Of a DNA stretch of 26,114 nucleotides, positions 1 through 6,894 are shown one piece after another. Position numbers and translations under genes: made by a program. Numbering within the stretch: the first letter of the stretch is position 1; each line of letters starts with the position of its first letter. Source of the DNA: GCA-2733415 sp964635575 (GTDB taxonomy: Bacteria > Bacteroidota > Bacteroidia > Flavobacteriales > Flavobacteriaceae); the NCBI GenBank assembly GCA_964635575.1, contig CAZWNY010000022.1:1-26114 (forward strand). The letters are read 5' to 3'. The notes below the pieces were generated by a model. The model saw only the letters and a list, made by a program, of their open reading frames with translations. It was not told the origin of the DNA and did not search any database.

Positions 1-629
1 GTCCAACAGGTTCTGCTGGTCAATTAGGAGCAACACATTCTCAAGCGTTTGAAAACTGGTTTGCAAATACACCAGGATTAAAAGTAATTGTGCCATCAAA
101 CCCGTATGATGCAAAAGGCTTATTAAAAGCTGCAATTAGAGATAATGATCCCGTAATTTTTATGGAATCAGAACAGATGTACGGCGATAAAGGTGAAGTT
201 CCAGATGGTGAGTATGTATTGCCAATTGGTGTTGCTACTATTAAAAGAAAAGGTACAGATGTTACTATTGTTTCTTTTGGGAAAATTATTAAAGAAGCAT
301 ACAAAGCAGCTGATCAATTAGAAAAAGAAGGTATTTCTTGTGAAATTATAGATTTAAGAACCATAAGACCGTTAGATAAAGATTGTATTATAGAATCGGT
401 TAAAAAAACAAACCGTTTAGTTATTTTAGAAGAGTCTTGGCCATACGGAAATATTTCTACCGAAATTACGTACATTGTACAAAACGAAGCGTTTGATTAC
501 TTAGATGCTCCAATACAACGTATTAATACTGCGGATGCTCCTGCTCCATACTCGCCAACCTTGTTAAAAGAATGGTTGCCAAATGATGGTGATGTAGTTA
601 AAGCTGTTAAAAAAGTGATGTACAAATAA
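1..629 (+). CDS. pdhB: Pyruvate dehydrogenase E1 component, beta subunit (5' truncated by window edge)
   Basis: The reading frame is open from base 3 and the start lies outside the window; about 208 C-terminal residues are present of a family length near 325. The protein is the beta chain of the thiamine-diphosphate E1 enzyme that decarboxylates pyruvate and passes the acetyl group to the lipoyl E2 of the pyruvate dehydrogenase complex in the cytoplasm. The first visible residues (PTGSAGQLGATHSQ) are the conserved end of the pyrimidine-binding transketolase domain, followed by VPSNPYDAKGLL and FMESEQMYG; the transketolase C-terminal domain follows (VTIVSFGK, IDLRTIRPLD, EESWPYG, DAPAPYSP). 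The stop is followed by a terminator hairpin, so this is the last gene of its unit. A branched-chain 2-oxoacid E1 beta is the alternative, but the ESEQMYGDKGEVP stretch matches the flavobacterial pyruvate enzyme as I recall it. Confidence 0.93.
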   Translation, partial: PTGSAGQLGATHSQAFENWFANTPGLKVIVPSNPYDAKGLLKAAIRDNDPVIFMESEQMYGDKGEVPDGEYVLPIGVATIKRKGTDVTIVSFGKIIKEAYKAADQLEKEGISCEIIDLRTIRPLDKDCIIESVKKTNRLVILEESWPYGNISTEITYIVQNEAFDYLDAPIQRINTADAPAPYSPTLLKEWLPNDGDVVKAVKKVMYK

Positions 630-653
630 AAAAATCACTAAAAAATTATAATC

Positions 654-691
654 AAAACTTCATTTGTAATTATGTGCAAATGAAGTTTTTT
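654..691 (+). terminator. Rho-independent terminator after the E1 beta gene
   Basis: A 13-bp perfect stem (654-666 with 677-689) around a 10-base loop, ending in a run of T. It lies 25 bases after the stop codon. The right arm ends only seven bases before the ATG of the next gene, so in read-through mRNA it would also cover the initiation region of that gene. Confidence 0.8.
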
Positions 692-696
692 ATCCT

Positions 697-3195
697 ATGA
701 AAAAAATACTTTTCCTTATTCCTATTTTTTTTACAACGTTAGCTTTTGCGCAAACAAAAGTAAGCGGAGTAGTTATTGATGAATATAATTATCCCGTTCC
801 TTATGCAAATGTTTTGTTTGTAAACTCTACAACAGGTACAATTACTGATGAAAACGGGAAGTTTTACTTAGAGTCAAATGAAAATTATAAAACCTTGCAA
901 GTTTCGTTTATAGGATATGAAACTAAAAATATTACGTTAACTAAGGCGGTAACCTATAAAATGAAAATTTTATTAAAAGAAGGTGGTCAATTAGCTGCGG
1001 TAACTATTTATACGGGTAAGCAATCTAAAAAAAATAATCCTGCAATAGATATTTTAAAGAAAATTTGGAAAAACAAACGTAAAAATGGAACAAAACTCTT
1101 TAAACAATATCAATATACAAAATATGAAAAAATAGAATTTGACCTTAATAATATAGATAGCACGATGAAAAAAGGAAAGCTATTTAAAGGGATGGAATTT
1201 ATTTTTGAAAAATTGGATACGTCTAGAGTTACAGGTAAAACTTATTTGCCTATATTTTTAAACGAAGCCATATCAAAAGTATATGGTGATAATATCTCTA
1301 ATAAAATAAGAGAAGATTTAACTGCAAATAAAAATTCAGGATTCAGCAATAACCAAACTATTATTTCATTTATTAAAGACCTATATTCTGATTATAATAT
1401 ATATGATAATTATCTTAAGTTTTTCGATAAAAGTTTTACAAGCCCATTATCAAGAACAGGCGTAAGTGTTTATAATTATGTGCTAGCAGATAGCTCTTTT
1501 ATAGGAGATAAATGGTGTTACAATATTATATTCTATCCTAGGCGAAAAAATGAATTAACTTTTAAAGGTGATTTTTGGGTAAATGATACCACTTGGGCAA
1601 TTAAAGACATTAACTTGCAAGTGTCAAAAAGTGCAAATATAAACTGGATTAAAGACCTGTATATTGAACAAGAATTTGATGTGTTAAATGATTCATTATT
1701 TTTAATAACAAGAGATTATTTTATGTCGGATTTTAGTTTGTCTAAAAAAGACAAATCGAAAGGGGTTTACGGTAAACGAACTACACTATTTAATGACTAT
1801 ATATTTGATATTAACAAAGGAGATGACTTTTATAAAGAAGAGTCCGATCCGTATGCTTTTGAAATTTACAACAAAAAAGATGAGTTTTGGAAAAAAAATC
1901 GATTAGAAAACTTAAATAAAGACGAAACAGGTATTTATAAAATGTTAGATACCTTAAAAACAGTAGCGAAATTTAAGCGTATTTATAATACAGCAACTAT
2001 TTTAGCATCAGGTTATATTGAAATTCCAAAACTAAGAATGGACTATGGTTCTATTTTTTCTACCTTTGGGTTTAATGATGTAGAAGGATATCGAGTACGA
2101 ATAGGAGGAAGATCCTATTTTGGGCCTAACGACAAATGGCGATTACAAGGATATACTGCTTATGGACTTAAAGACGATCAATTTAAATACGGTATATCAG
2201 GAAAATGGCTATTGAGTCGTAAAAATAGATGGATTTTAGCATTAGGAACACGTAGAGATGTTGAACAAGCAGGAGTAAGTTTAACCACCTCTAACGATGT
2301 TTTAGGAAGAAGCTTTGCATCCTCATCATTACTTGCCGCAGGAATAAATGACAGGTTAACCTCTGTAAATTTATCGACCATAAGTATAGAAAGTGAAGTT
2401 GCGAAAAACCTTATTGTAAGCGCGTCAGGTTCTTATAGAACCCTGAAGTCAGCGTCTACTACGTTTAATTTAGATTATTATGCAGACGATACTTTTACAA
2501 CCACAAAATCGCTCGTAAAACAAACCGAATTAAATTTATCATTAACCTATACTCCAGGTAAAAAAGTTACAGGTTACGGAGTAGAAAGGTTAATAGTTAA
2601 CAGCAATCACGCAACTATTTATGTAAGTGCAAGTAAAGGAATGAAAGGGATTTTAGATAGTGATTTTGACTATACAAAACTACAATTATTTTACAGACAA
2701 CCTTGGCAAATAGGAGGTTTTGGAAGGTTGTACTCTAATGTAGAAATAGGAAAAACATTTGGAGACGTGCCTTTAGCGTTATTAAATGTAATACCAGGAA
2801 ATCAATCATATTTTTCAATATTTAATACGTTTCCGTTACTAAATTTTTACGAATTTGTAACCGATTCCTATGCTTCCGTACATTTTGAACATCATTTTAA
2901 TGGACGAATTTTTTCTAAGATACCATTGTTAAAAAAATTAAACCTTCGTGAAATTGTAGCTATTAGGGGTGTTTCAGGCTCTTTGTCGCAACAAAATATT
3001 AATTTAGATGCAACCAATTTTATACTGAACAATACTGCAGGCGCACCTGATGAAAATATATATTGGGAATACAGCTTAGGTATTGGTAATATTTTTAAAG
3101 TATTCCGTATCGATTTTAATTTTAGAGGTAACTACTTTGAAAACCCTGATGCTCGTAAATTTGGAGTAACAGGTAGCTTTGGGTTTCAGTTTTAA
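697..3195 (+). CDS. DUF5686 family outer-membrane protein with carboxypeptidase-like regulatory domain
   Basis: An 832-residue exported protein. Residues 1-18 are a signal peptide (Lys-Lys, hydrophobic core, cleavage near AFA-Q). Residues about 20-105 form a carboxypeptidase D regulatory-like beta-sandwich (VSGVVIDEYNYPVPYANVLF, then TDENGKF and FIGYETK), the plug-like N-domain common in Bacteroidota outer-membrane proteins. The rest matches the DUF5686 layout: a mixed middle section (YQYTKYEKIEFDLNN, GDFWVNDTTWAIKDI) and a long C-terminal stretch rich in alternating aromatic/hydrophobic strands that ends in a terminal Phe (GSFGFQF), as expected for an outer-membrane beta-barrel. Substrate and function are unknown; it has no TonB-receptor plug motif that I can see. 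No good promoter is visible between the upstream terminator and the ATG. Its last four bases overlap the convergent lipoprotein gene. Confidence 0.85.
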   Translation: MKKILFLIPIFFTTLAFAQTKVSGVVIDEYNYPVPYANVLFVNSTTGTITDENGKFYLESNENYKTLQVSFIGYETKNITLTKAVTYKMKILLKEGGQLAAVTIYTGKQSKKNNPAIDILKKIWKNKRKNGTKLFKQYQYTKYEKIEFDLNNIDSTMKKGKLFKGMEFIFEKLDTSRVTGKTYLPIFLNEAISKVYGDNISNKIREDLTANKNSGFSNNQTIISFIKDLYSDYNIYDNYLKFFDKSFTSPLSRTGVSVYNYVLADSSFIGDKWCYNIIFYPRRKNELTFKGDFWVNDTTWAIKDINLQVSKSANINWIKDLYIEQEFDVLNDSLFLITRDYFMSDFSLSKKDKSKGVYGKRTTLFNDYIFDINKGDDFYKEESDPYAFEIYNKKDEFWKKNRLENLNKDETGIYKMLDTLKTVAKFKRIYNTATILASGYIEIPKLRMDYGSIFSTFGFNDVEGYRVRIGGRSYFGPNDKWRLQGYTAYGLKDDQFKYGISGKWLLSRKNRWILALGTRRDVEQAGVSLTTSNDVLGRSFASSSLLAAGINDRLTSVNLSTISIESEVAKNLIVSASGSYRTLKSASTTFNLDYYADDTFTTTKSLVKQTELNLSLTYTPGKKVTGYGVERLIVNSNHATIYVSASKGMKGILDSDFDYTKLQLFYRQPWQIGGFGRLYSNVEIGKTFGDVPLALLNVIPGNQSYFSIFNTFPLLNFYEFVTDSYASVHFEHHFNGRIFSKIPLLKKLNLREIVAIRGVSGSLSQQNINLDATNFILNNTAGAPDENIYWEYSLGIGNIFKVFRIDFNFRGNYFENPDARKFGVTGSFGFQF

Positions 3196-4655
3196 TTCCT
3201 AATAAAAGTAGCTAATTCTTTTTTTGATCCTGAAAGCGTTAATAATGAAGATAAAGTATGATAGTTATTTTTGTCTGAAGTAAAAGAATACGCATATTTT
3301 AAAAACGATAATCTTGTTGCTTCAAAAGAAAGTAGTAAGGTTACTTTTTTTATTGTTTTTGTTGTAAAGCATTTGTTTTTAGCAACTAATGTTTTTTTAG
3401 CTTTGATTAATTTAGTATTATCAAAAGATGCATCTTTTACACTTTTAATTAATAAATGCGCATCGGTAGCATTGGCTCGTAGACATCTTTTTTTAAAGGT
3501 TTCAATACTTTTATTTGTTTTCCTTAAGCCATCGTGGGAATTTGTAGAAATATAAAAGTTAGATTTATTTCTATCCATTTTTTGAGTAGCTTTTGCTAAA
3601 GTAACTTTCGCTTTTTTAAAATTTGAATTGATGTCAGAGTTCGTATATATTTTTTGATATTCTAAAATATCCTTAGTTGTTTTTTTTATTGCATGAGTGT
3701 CAAGCATGTATTCTAGTTCTAAAGAGTGAGTTTTGTAGTTTTTTAATAACTCTTTTACTAAGTCACCTGATACTGTTTCGTCAATTATTTCATCGATGTT
3801 TATGGAAAGTGTAGTTCTTGCGTTAAGCTTAAGTGTTTTGGCTCTAACTCTAGGTAACGTTACTTTTCCTTTTGAATTAAATCGATACTTTCCTTTGTAT
3901 TTAAATACATCTGAGACGATTTTTAACGGTACATTTTTTATTTTTTTTCCATTTCTGGTTAAAGAAATTTCAATTTCGGGAATCAATTGAAAATTCACAA
4001 ATTTTAATTCAGATTGATTATGTTCTAAATTTACTGACGATATTAAATTCTTATATTTATCAATTATAAATTGCCCTAAAAATATTGTCCTTCCGTTATG
4101 CTGCGCTCTTATTCGTTGTCCTAAATATGGTTTAATGGAAGAAATAGCCATTGAGTATGAAGAGATAGCATTAACGTATTCATTTTTTTGATCATAAAAA
4201 ACAGCTTGATCCAAACTAATTAATGCGTCTTCTATTGCTATTTGTTTATGTTTTTCAACTTCAGATTTACTTAGTTTATAATACACCCAATATTCGTCTT
4301 TATTTTCCCAAGAAGCAATTTTTTTACAACCTTTTAATTCGTTTTCTGTATGCATTTCAGAAATCGCATTAAACATCTCTTTAAATTTACCGTTATTGTC
4401 TTGTTGTTTTAAAATTGAATTACTAGAGATAGAAACCGATATTTCAGACGATATTTCTTCATAAGCATTGCTTTTAGCTTGTTTTCGATAATCTATTCCT
4501 CGTTGTTTTTTAGAAACCCCAATACCTATATAATAATTTTGAGAAACAGGATGGTTTTGCACCCATTCTGGTGCATTAGCGTAACTTATCACTCTACTAG
4601 AGGAAGAACAACTGTAAATTAAAATAAGAATGAATAGTTGGGTAATGTTTTTCAT
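3192..4655 (-). CDS. LPP20-type lipoprotein, long form (487 aa)
   Basis: A lipoprotein signal peptide with lipobox IYSC (Cys16) marks it for lipidation. Residues about 28-135 resemble an LPP20 domain: a Trp-Val motif after the signal (APEWVQNHPVSQNYYIGIG), a run of Ala/Asp-rich helix (RKQAKSNAYEEISSEISVSI) and the late strand ENKDEYWVYYKLSKSEV. After it comes a helical segment like a single TPR (about 140-175: YVNAISSYSMAISSI), a beta-rich part (PLKIVSDVFKYKGKYRFNSKG...) and a Lys-rich C-terminus with no family I recognise. Function is unknown; LPP20-like proteins are often found in envelope assemblies. The downstream 4 bp overlap the DUF5686 gene tail to tail, and a 46-bp palindrome ends 11 bases upstream of its ATG. 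It probably follows the shorter LPP20 gene in one unit. Confidence 0.75.
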   Translation of the reverse strand: MKNITQLFILILIYSCSSSSRVISYANAPEWVQNHPVSQNYYIGIGVSKKQRGIDYRKQAKSNAYEEISSEISVSISSNSILKQQDNNGKFKEMFNAISEMHTENELKGCKKIASWENKDEYWVYYKLSKSEVEKHKQIAIEDALISLDQAVFYDQKNEYVNAISSYSMAISSIKPYLGQRIRAQHNGRTIFLGQFIIDKYKNLISSVNLEHNQSELKFVNFQLIPEIEISLTRNGKKIKNVPLKIVSDVFKYKGKYRFNSKGKVTLPRVRAKTLKLNARTTLSINIDEIIDETVSGDLVKELLKNYKTHSLELEYMLDTHAIKKTTKDILEYQKIYTNSDINSNFKKAKVTLAKATQKMDRNKSNFYISTNSHDGLRKTNKSIETFKKRCLRANATDAHLLIKSVKDASFDNTKLIKAKKTLVAKNKCFTTKTIKKVTLLLSFEATRLSFLKYAYSFTSDKNNYHTLSSLLTLSGSKKELATFIRN

Positions 4656-4666
4656 AGATGTTAAGA

Positions 4667-4712
4667 TTTAGAAACGTCAAATAATAAATATTTATTATTT
4701 GACGTTTCTAAA
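4667..4712. repeat. 46-bp perfect palindrome between two lipoprotein genes
   Basis: Bases 4667-4689 are the exact reverse complement of 4690-4712, with no loop forced by the sequence. The outer part contains GAAACGTCAAATAATAAA and its complement. It starts 19 bases after the stop of the upstream minus-strand gene and ends 11 bases before the ATG of the downstream one. No U-run follows on the minus strand, so it is not a textbook terminator; an mRNA-stabilising or attenuating hairpin between the two genes, or a protein-binding site, is possible. Confidence 0.9.
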
Positions 4713-4731
4713 GGTATTCGATAAGTTTTAA

Positions 4732-5310
4732 TTATCGTTGATTCGCTAATTTTTCCATTTCTTTTTCAAAAGTCTCTTTAAATTTTTCATAGTTATAGTC
4801 AGCTTTTATCTGTTCGTTTTTAGACAACCTTTTATTGTACTTAGTTACAATTTTTTCTCCAGACAACTCTAAGGCCATGTAGCACTTGTATGTTCCTTTT
4901 GGTGTTCTTGTAAATTTTTCACAAATTTTAATAGCTCCTGTTAATTCTTGGTCAACTACAGTTCTGCTCATTTCATTAAAAGTTTCTGTAACCTCTTCTT
5001 TGTTGTTAAATTCGGAAGATTTTATGAAATTATCTCCAACAATTTTCATTGTAGAGCTTATTGTTTTTGCTAATTCAGATTGAGCATTAGATCTCGCTTT
5101 TTTTCGTGCAGTCATTTGGTCGGCACTTTCTCCAATTGCATTTGATCGGAAAGTTTTTTTAGTTGAATAAAATTTTTCTCCTGAGCAATGGTTCTGAATT
5201 AAAACTTCTCCTCTTTCTTCTGGTTTTTCACCAACCTTTTTTTTAGACCCACAAGAAAAGGTTATTAATGATAATACTGCTAATAATAATGTTGTTTTAA
5301 TTGTTTTCAT
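4732..5310 (-). CDS. LPP20-type lipoprotein, short form (192 aa)
   Basis: A lipoprotein: signal peptide with lipobox ITFSC (Cys20) followed by Gly-Ser-Lys-Lys-Lys. The remaining 170 residues look like a single LPP20-like domain: a Ser-Thr-Lys strand (GEKFYSTKKTFRS), an Ala-rich helix with charged residues (ADQMTARKKARSNAQSELAK), then FNEMSRTVVDQELTGAIKIC and a final strand KGTYKCYMALELSGEK, with a charged helical tail (EKFKETFEKEMEKLANQ). The order of elements is the same as in the N-terminal part of the 487-residue protein encoded directly downstream, so the two are probably distant paralogues that work together. The biochemical role is unknown. A TTG-N22-TAttTTTG promoter lies about 65 bases upstream of the ATG. 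Confidence 0.75.
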   Translation of the reverse strand: MKTIKTTLLLAVLSLITFSCGSKKKVGEKPEERGEVLIQNHCSGEKFYSTKKTFRSNAIGESADQMTARKKARSNAQSELAKTISSTMKIVGDNFIKSSEFNNKEEVTETFNEMSRTVVDQELTGAIKICEKFTRTPKGTYKCYMALELSGEKIVTKYNKRLSKNEQIKADYNYEKFKETFEKEMEKLANQR

Positions 5311-5377
5311 AAGTGTTTTAGTTTATTTTTTAATACATTGGGCTAAAATCATGCCAAATTATTTTTTATAGATTCAA

Positions 5378-5410
5378 CAAAAATACAATATTTTAGACAT
5401 AACATCACAA
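5378..5410 (-). promoter_or_regulatory. Predicted promoter of the LPP20 lipoprotein unit
   Basis: On the minus strand there is a -33 TTG (5410-5408), 22 bases, then a -7 TATTTTTG (5385-5378) matching the Bacteroidota consensus TAnnTTTG. The predicted start near 5374 gives a leader of roughly 64 bases. Spacing is at the upper end of the accepted range. Confidence 0.5.
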
Positions 5411-5476
5411 TTTCAACTTAAATAACGTTTTTAATATTTTTATTCAATAAAACTGCTAGCTGAGTCTTTTTTTTTG

Positions 5477-5484
5477 TAATTTTG
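5477..5484 (+). promoter_or_regulatory. Predicted promoter -7 element of ppa
   Basis: TAATTTTG is an exact TAnnTTTG match, preceded by a run of nine T and a G and followed by C, an arrangement seen at other promoters in this window. No TTG is present at the expected -33 distance. The predicted leader is about 24 bases. Confidence 0.5.
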
Positions 5485-5512
5485 CTTCCGATTTTATAAA
5501 AATTTAAGAATA

Positions 5513-6040
5513 ATGAGTGAAGCAAACACAAAAACATTTGATGTTTTAATAGAGATACCGAAAGGTAGTAGAAATAAATATGAGTACGATTTTGATTTAG
5601 GAAAAATGCGTTTTGATAGAATGCTGTTTTCCTCAATGATGTATCCGGCAGAATACGGTTTTATACCAAAAACATTAGCTTTAGATGGTGATCCGTTAGA
5701 TGTTTTAGTGCTATCTGCAGCGCCAACATTCCCGATGTGTGTAATGGAAGTTAAGCCAATAGGAATATTTAATATGTCAGATGAAAAAGGACCAGATGAA
5801 AAAGTAATCTGTGTCCCAGTTTCAGATCCTATTTGGAATACACTAAACGACTTGTCTGATGTAAATCCGCATTTAATAAAAGAAATAGAACACTTTTTTA
5901 GAGTATATAAAGATTTAGAAAAGAAAGAAGTTATTGTTAAAGGTTGGGGAGATAAAGCTGAGGCAATTAAAGTTTTTAACGATTGCATTAAACGTTACGA
6001 AGAAAGTGAACATAAAAAAACAGGTAATTTTACCATATAA
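5513..6040 (+). CDS. ppa: Inorganic pyrophosphatase (family I)
   Basis: Hydrolyses pyrophosphate to phosphate in the cytoplasm and so drives biosynthetic reactions forward. The 175-residue length is typical of the hexameric bacterial enzyme. The family signature is intact: D58-G-D60-P-L-D63 (metal ligands equivalent to E. coli D65, D67, D70), with the second pair D90 and D95 in SDEKGPDEKV (equivalent to D97 and D102). The early substrate-binding stretch IEIPKGSRNKYEYD with Lys/Arg/Glu and the YPAEYGFIP loop are also present. The ATG start is supported by the family's usual N-terminus and by the promoter just upstream. It is monocistronic: its own -7 element in front and a strong terminator 21 bases behind. 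Confidence 0.97.
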   Translation: MSEANTKTFDVLIEIPKGSRNKYEYDFDLGKMRFDRMLFSSMMYPAEYGFIPKTLALDGDPLDVLVLSAAPTFPMCVMEVKPIGIFNMSDEKGPDEKVICVPVSDPIWNTLNDLSDVNPHLIKEIEHFFRVYKDLEKKEVIVKGWGDKAEAIKVFNDCIKRYEESEHKKTGNFTI

Positions 6041-6061
6041 TTTACGGATATAAAAAACGAT

Positions 6062-6098
6062 AAAAAGGCTAGTGTTTTGTACAACACTAGCCTTTTTT
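6062..6098 (+). terminator. Strong rho-independent terminator after ppa
   Basis: A 15-bp perfect stem (6062-6076 with 6083-6097) closes on a six-base loop; the arm begins with five A and ends in six T, with GC-rich GGCTAG core. The A/T flanks make it potentially bidirectional, but only ppa needs it. Confidence 0.9.
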
Positions 6099-6157
6099 GA
6101 TGCGATATATTTTACAGATAGCAATGGTGTTAAAATTACGTTGTATTTTTTAGAGTA

Positions 6158-6186
6158 TTGTAGCCGCCTTACCTTTAATACGTTTG
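6158..6186 (+). promoter_or_regulatory. Predicted promoter of the AAA_28 ATPase-recQ unit
   Basis: TTG (6158-6160), 18 bases, TACGTTTG (6179-6186): a full match to the Bacteroidota consensus. The start would be near 6190, giving a leader of about 160 bases before the first ATG. Bases 6187-6353 hold no ORF I can support; a short inverted repeat (6308-6314 with 6328-6334) sits close to the start codon. Confidence 0.55.
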
Positions 6187-6353
6187 CTTTATTGTAAGCT
6201 TGTAATAATTGATAAATTAATCGTATATTTATTTTTAGAGTAAAAAGTTTTGTAGAGTTTAATAATAAACTTCTTAAAAAAAATAACATCAAAAAAATAG
6301 AAATATTTAACTATCTTGCTTTCTTAAATAGTTACCTTTATAATAGTGCTTAC

Positions 6354-6890
6354 ATGAAACGAATTTTATTAACTGGCGGACCAGGAACAGGTAAAACAAC
6401 GGTATTAAATCGATTAAAACAACGAGGTTATTTTTGTTTTGAAGAGGTTTCTAGAGTAATTATAAAGGCAGCTCAAAAAAAAGGGATTGAACAATTATTT
6501 TTAACGCATCCTGATGAGTTTAATCAAAAAATACTTTCCGGACGTATAAATCAACATCTTGAAGGGCGAAAAATAGACGCTGGCATTTGTTTTTTAGATC
6601 GTGGTTTGCCCGATATTATTGCTTACAACAATTACATTGGAGCCAATACAAGTGAAGCTGTATTAAAAGCTGTTCAAAAATATAGATACGATTTTGTTTT
6701 TGTTTTTCCACCTTGGAAAAATATTTACACAAAAGATAATGAGCGATATGAAAGCTTTAACGAGTCTGTAAAAATTTATGAAAACTTAAAAAACACCTAT
6801 ACCGATTTAAATTATGAAGTTTTAGAAGTCCCTATTAATACGGCATCTGACAGGGTTAATTACATTTTAAATATTGCCGAATATTCTTGA
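6354..6890 (+). CDS. AAA_28-type (NadR/Ttd14-like) P-loop ATPase
   Basis: A 178-residue single-domain P-loop protein with Walker A GGPGTGKTT at residues 8-16 and, near residue 80, CFLDRGLPD, an Asp-Arg motif seen in the AAA_28 family (PF13521) and related nucleoside/nucleotide kinases. A later FVFPPW and a Glu/Arg-rich segment (KDNERYESFNES) correspond to the lid region of these enzymes. Substrate is not known; members are annotated variously as ATPases or kinases. The gene stops four bases before the recQ ATG, so the two are almost certainly co-transcribed and perhaps translationally coupled. Its start is the first ATG, placed correctly in front of the Walker A strand. Confidence 0.8.
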   Translation: MKRILLTGGPGTGKTTVLNRLKQRGYFCFEEVSRVIIKAAQKKGIEQLFLTHPDEFNQKILSGRINQHLEGRKIDAGICFLDRGLPDIIAYNNYIGANTSEAVLKAVQKYRYDFVFVFPPWKNIYTKDNERYESFNESVKIYENLKNTYTDLNYEVLEVPINTASDRVNYILNIAEYS

Positions 6891-6894
6891 AAAC

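Noticed and set aside
3271..3990. Plus-strand frames of 94 and 64 codons inside the long lipoprotein gene
   Set aside because: They are antisense shadows of a well-supported lipoprotein and show no family features.
5915..6292. Minus-strand 125-codon frame over the end of ppa and its terminator
   Set aside because: It runs antisense to a certain gene and across a strong terminator; composition is AT-driven Phe/Leu/Ile/Lys with no recognisable domain.
6874..6894. TTG start extending recQ by seven codons into the ATPase gene
   Set aside because: The ATG at 6895 gives the usual RecQ N-terminus and a normal four-base gap after the ATPase stop.
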